Assembly: GCA_026786125.1 (NCBI GenBank)
Contig: JAJAYU010000152.1
Coordinates: forward strand, 1-9,525
Source: Chamaesiphon sp.
GTDB lineage: Bacteria > Cyanobacteriota > Cyanobacteriia > Cyanobacteriales > Chamaesiphonaceae
DNA: 9,525 nt
Reading direction: 5' to 3'
Positions 7,212-9,525 of the stretch are shown in pieces; the stretch's first letter is position 1; every line of letters starts with the position of its first letter. The notes beneath the pieces were generated by a model. That model had not been told where the DNA came from. It made no database searches and saw nothing but the letters and a program-made list of their open reading frames with translations. A program made the position numbers and the translations under genes.

Positions 7212-7820
7212 AGTATCAGTCTGATGGGGATGTGCTTGGCGAAATATTTTGACAGCTTCGATTCGAGAAGTTTCTCCAATCAAAATACACTGCGCCATGA
7301 TTCCTAGATCGATCAAGGCAAGTGCTGGAATCTGACTGCTACTTACTCGTTGATAGCCTTCAGATTGAAGATGGTAGACGGCTAGTACACCATCTTCCCA
7401 AAACCAGACTTCATCAATTTCTAATTCTTGATAGCAATTCAGTTTGGATTCATCACCACTAGTAAAATTAATCTCAACGCAAAGCTTGGATCCTTGAATC
7501 TCATAGGATTCATCTGCTTCAGCCGCCGCGATCCCATCCCGCTTTTGAGTCATCGATCCAGTTGGCTCAAACTCAATACTGCGATCTAATAAAAAAACCT
7601 CAATTAAAATTGCAATAATCTTCTTAAACAATTCATGTACTACACCTGGCATGAGAATTTCGATTGTGCCATTGTAATAAAAAAACTTGATCCCACGAGT
7701 ATGCTCGAACCCCTTTTGCAGATACTCGAATTGCGCCCAGGTTTTTCCACGCTGGATGGTGCGGACATCTCCTTTACCAATGGTAACTTCGATCGGTGAT
7801 GTTCTGGTAGCGATCGTCAT
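7200..7820 (-). CDS. Uma2 family (DUF820) restriction-endonuclease-like protein
   Basis: Seen: 206 aa with the family layout. There is a short N-terminal lead, then [20 protein letters not shown], then a core AEADESYEI (about 100-108), [16 protein letters not shown] (112-127) and [22 protein letters not shown] (130-151). Asp103, Glu116 and Lys126 are the likely PD-(D/E)XK-type site residues; assigning each by eye is approximate. Family knowledge: these proteins are strongly expanded in cyanobacterial genomes, have the restriction-endonuclease fold, and their cellular role is not established. The ATG at 7820 follows a normal-looking N-terminus. The gene runs against trpD and shares 12 bp with it at the 3' end; ribE ends 148 bp upstream on the same strand. 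No partner gene suggests a role. Confidence 0.85.
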   Translation of the reverse strand: MTIATRTSPIEVTIGKGDVRTIQRGKTWAQFEYLQKGFEHTRGIKFFYYNGTIEILMPGVVHELFKKIIAILIEVFLLDRSIEFEPTGSMTQKRDGIAAAEADESYEIQGSKLCVEINFTSGDESKLNCYQELEIDEVWFWEDGVLAVYHLQSEGYQRVSSSQIPALALIDLGIMAQCILIGETSRIEAVKIFRQAHPHQTDTLTI

Positions 7821-7935
7821 CTCAGCTCCAAATGGTTGTGGGTAGTATGTATTGACTACTTAATTATATCGTTAGCGATCGGAATTGGGACTATTTAGAT
7901 ACTTGGGATTGCGGAATATCTGGAGGGCGATGCCA

Positions 7936-7959
7936 GTAGATTGATTCAAATTAATCTAC
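7936..7959 (-). terminator. Stem-loop just downstream of ribE
   Basis: GTAGATTGAT (7936-7945) pairs with ATTAATCTAC (7950-7959): ten pairs with one G-T wobble around a TCAA tetraloop. It begins 8 bp beyond the ribE stop codon on the minus strand. No T-run follows, so it is a candidate transcript-end or stabilising hairpin rather than a clear Rho-independent terminator. The rest of the 7821-7967 spacer shows no gene. Confidence 0.45.
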
Positions 7960-7967
7960 GCGCTCAT

Positions 7968-8654
7968 TCAATACCCATTTGCAGCTAAGAAATCAGGTGT
8001 AATCATCTCCCGCTGTCTGGAACTAGGGTGTTGAGGTAACATTAATTTTTCGACATATTTACCCAAAATATCTGCTTCTAAATTCACCCAGGTATCCGGC
8101 TGAAGTTGAGAGAGATTGGTTTCTGCATAGGTATGGGGAATAACCGCAACGGTGAACCAGTTTCCAGCCGGATCGCAATCAGCGATCGTCAAACTGATCC
8201 CATTCACTGCGATACTACCTTTGGAGACTAAATAACGGCTGAGATAGCTCGACCACTGTTCCGTGAGGGATTGTGGTGCCCCAAACTTTAGCTCCCAAGA
8301 AGTAGCTGTTGCCTTCGAGCTGATCAATCTACCGATCCCGTCAATATGTCCAGTCACAAAATGTCCGCCGATTTTGCCTCCAACGCGCAGAGATGTCTCC
8401 AAATTTACAATAGTAGAAGTGCGATTTTTTTGCCCGATCGTTGTACGATCTAAAGTCTCGGGTGAAACAGTAGCAATGAATCCTTGTGGCAATATTTGTT
8501 CTACTGTCAAACATGCTCCATCTACCGCTACACTATCACCAATAGCTAAATCAGTTAAGATTAGCTCTGTACCTAAAGAAGTGCATAAAACTTCTAACCT
8601 GTCCTCAGTCAAAAGGCGCAAATTTCCCAGCGATTGGACTAGTCCTGTAAACAT
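7968..8654 (-). CDS. ribE: Riboflavin synthase, alpha subunit type
   Basis: Role (family knowledge): dismutates two 6,7-dimethyl-8-ribityllumazine molecules to riboflavin and a pyrimidinedione, the last step of riboflavin synthesis; works as a homotrimer in the cytosol. Seen: 228 aa with the family's two similar lumazine-binding barrels. The first starts MFTGLVQSLG and has SVAVDGACLTV and VSPETLDRTTIG. The second starts near GGHFVTGHIDGIG and has SIAVNGISLTIADCD and VAVIPHTYAETNLS. The end (LGKYVEKLML, then about 20 residues) is slightly longer than the core domain. The ATG at 8654 gives the canonical MFTG start. No FMN riboswitch is recognisable in the 176-bp leader shared with the divergent gene. 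No other rib gene is nearby. Confidence 0.95.
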   Translation of the reverse strand: MFTGLVQSLGNLRLLTEDRLEVLCTSLGTELILTDLAIGDSVAVDGACLTVEQILPQGFIATVSPETLDRTTIGQKNRTSTIVNLETSLRVGGKIGGHFVTGHIDGIGRLISSKATATSWELKFGAPQSLTEQWSSYLSRYLVSKGSIAVNGISLTIADCDPAGNWFTVAVIPHTYAETNLSQLQPDTWVNLEADILGKYVEKLMLPQHPSSRQREMITPDFLAANGY

Positions 8655-8830
8655 CTTTTTTCAGTCAAATTACTTTTATCGATCGAGTGTTTCGTAAGCC
8701 ATCCTTGATACATAGCTGCCCAAATCATTAGGGGTTTAAGCTTGTTAGACTAAATAATAAGATTTCAACTTTTATTTTAAATTTTAACGTTCTCAGTTCC
8801 CCCTCAGTAAATAACGACAAAAGAATCACC
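8655..8830. other. Divergent intergenic region ribE / bifunctional nuclease gene
   Basis: Holds the promoters of both flanking genes by necessity. It is AT-rich, especially 8741-8790. I see no consensus -35/-10 pair, riboswitch or clear operator that I can support. Confidence 0.5.
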
Positions 8831-9325
8831 ATGATCGAAATGAAAGTAGCAGGGATTGCATTAGACGCTGTATCTCGGAGTCCAATTATCTTACTCAAAG
8901 ACGCTGCCGATCGTCGTGCTTTACCAATTTATATCAGTCAGGAGCAAGCCAAGGCGATCGTCAATGCTTTAGAGAAGCAAACACCACCTAGACCTTTTAC
9001 TCACGACCTCCTAGTCAATATCTTCGATAGTTGTGATATTAAAGTTGATCGGATCACAATTAATTCGTTGCAAGACAATACTTTCTATGCATCGATCGTG
9101 ATTAACAATAACGGCACATTCAAAGAGATCGATGCTCGTCCTAGTGACGCGATTGCCATCGCGATTCGGACTAAAGCACCGATTTGGGTGATCGAAGAAG
9201 TAATTGCTGATGCGTCTATTCCAGTCGATCGAGATGCCGATGAACAAGAGCGTCAAGCCTTCCGGAGTTTCATTTCCAATCTCCGCCCTGACGATCTGAT
9301 TCGGAACGGTGGATACGCTAGTTAA
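8831..9325 (+). CDS. Bifunctional nuclease family protein (DUF151/BFN domain)
   Basis: Seen: 164 aa matching the BFN domain throughout. The start MIEMKVAGIALDAVSRSPIILLKD is followed by LPIYISQEQAKAIVNALE (about 31-48), PRPFTHDLLVNIFDSCDIKVDRITI (53-77), FYASIVI, and the signature EIDARPSDAIAIAIRTKAPIWV (98-119). Family knowledge: BFN proteins are small and widespread in cyanobacteria, plants and many bacteria; a plant member was reported to have DNase and RNase activity, while the bacterial role is uncertain. The C-terminal tail (EQERQAFRSFISNLRPDDL) is acidic and helical, as in relatives. The ATG at 8831 is clear from family alignment; there is no clear Shine-Dalgarno. Transcribed away from ribE; the region beyond it holds stem-loops that may end its transcript. 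Confidence 0.92.
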   Translation: MIEMKVAGIALDAVSRSPIILLKDAADRRALPIYISQEQAKAIVNALEKQTPPRPFTHDLLVNIFDSCDIKVDRITINSLQDNTFYASIVINNNGTFKEIDARPSDAIAIAIRTKAPIWVIEEVIADASIPVDRDADEQERQAFRSFISNLRPDDLIRNGGYAS

Positions 9326-9344
9326 TTAATAATTGATAATTAAC
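9321..9344. repeat. AT-rich inverted repeat across the stop codon of the BFN gene
   Basis: GTTAATTA (9321-9328) is complementary to TAATTAAC (9337-9344) around an 8-nt loop. The left arm contains the TAA stop (9323-9325). All-AT arms make a weak stem; it may be chance or the edge of a repeat. Confidence 0.35.
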
Positions 9345-9353
9345 AGATCTGTA

Positions 9354-9370
9354 GGTCGGGTTCCCCGACC
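9354..9370 (+). terminator. GC-rich hairpin 3' of the BFN gene
   Basis: GGTCGGG (9354-9360) pairs perfectly with CCCGACC (9364-9370) around TTC. It stands 28 bp after the stop codon. A strong stem but with no following T-run, so intrinsic termination is only possible, not clear. Confidence 0.45.
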
Positions 9371-9395
9371 ATGGAAGCGCACCAAGCAGAAGAAT

Positions 9396-9457
9396 GTTGG
9401 CGGAGCCTCTCCTTCAGGAGACAACCCAACACACCCCTCCAGTTATTCTGGAGGGTG
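9396..9457. repeat. Cluster of two further stem-loops in the gene-free right end
   Basis: GTTGG (9396-9400) and CCAAC (9426-9430) enclose a perfect TCTCC/GGAGA stem with a TTCA loop (9408-9421). Next, CACCCCTCCAG (9432-9442) pairs with CTGGAGGGTG (9448-9457), ten pairs with one bulged C around TTATT. From memory, elements with GGAGAC-like cores are typical cyanobacterial dispersed repeats. Bases 9458-9525 show nothing I can assign. Confidence 0.5.
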
Positions 9458-9525
9458 CATAGAGCAGGGCGAAATCTGACTCCCAACTTCCCCCACCTAA
9501 ACCAACGCTGGCACAGGCATACTCA

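Noticed and set aside
8655..8830. FMN riboswitch upstream of ribE
   Set aside because: None of the conserved RFN-element segments can be seen, and the leader is AT-rich without the needed paired arms.
9417..9524. Open minus-strand frame of 36 codons running in from the right edge
   Set aside because: It passes through the palindromic repeats, shows no recognisable protein pattern and is short enough to be chance.

Overview
The window looks like cyanobacterial chromosome. The motif CGATCG is very frequent, with one full HIP1 octamer (GCGATCGC) at 7134-7141. The proteins also read as cyanobacterial: a ClpB C-terminus, a small-type PurL, a TrpD with [16 protein letters not shown], a Uma2-type protein and a bifunctional-nuclease (DUF151) protein. 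Genus cannot be fixed from the sequence alone.

Layout, left to right. The C-terminal third of a ClpB disaggregase enters from the left edge (+) and converges on purL (-); a strong palindrome lies between them. purL is the most striking gene. Its 1284-codon frame is a 783-residue FGAM synthase interrupted after residue 155 by a 501-residue intein, in a highly conserved [12 protein letters not shown] segment. The intein keeps all residues expected for class-1 splicing. Its LAGLIDADG homing-endonuclease domain has lost both catalytic acids, and the linker after that domain has been invaded by short repeats (three 14-bp units, then three 10-bp units) that happen to keep the frame. Upstream of purL on the same strand is a compact RHH-antitoxin/PIN-toxin pair with a 4-bp ATGA overlap, and beyond it the 5'-truncated remnant of a second, different PIN toxin.

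The right half is ordinary metabolism: trpD (+, tryptophan synthesis) converges and overlaps by 12 bp with a Uma2-family gene (-). Next come ribE (riboflavin synthase, -) and, divergent from it, a bifunctional nuclease family gene (+). The last 200 bases contain no convincing gene but several consecutive stem-loops of the kind dispersed in cyanobacterial genomes.

The genes do not form one pathway. PurL, TrpD and RibE are separate housekeeping biosynthetic enzymes (purine, tryptophan, riboflavin), each probably transcribed singly. The accessory content is the intein, the repeat insertions, the toxin-antitoxin pair and the toxin remnant, all in the 2.9-6.0 kb interval. I see no multi-gene novel system; the best candidate for something not well described is the repeat-invaded, endonuclease-dead PurL intein.
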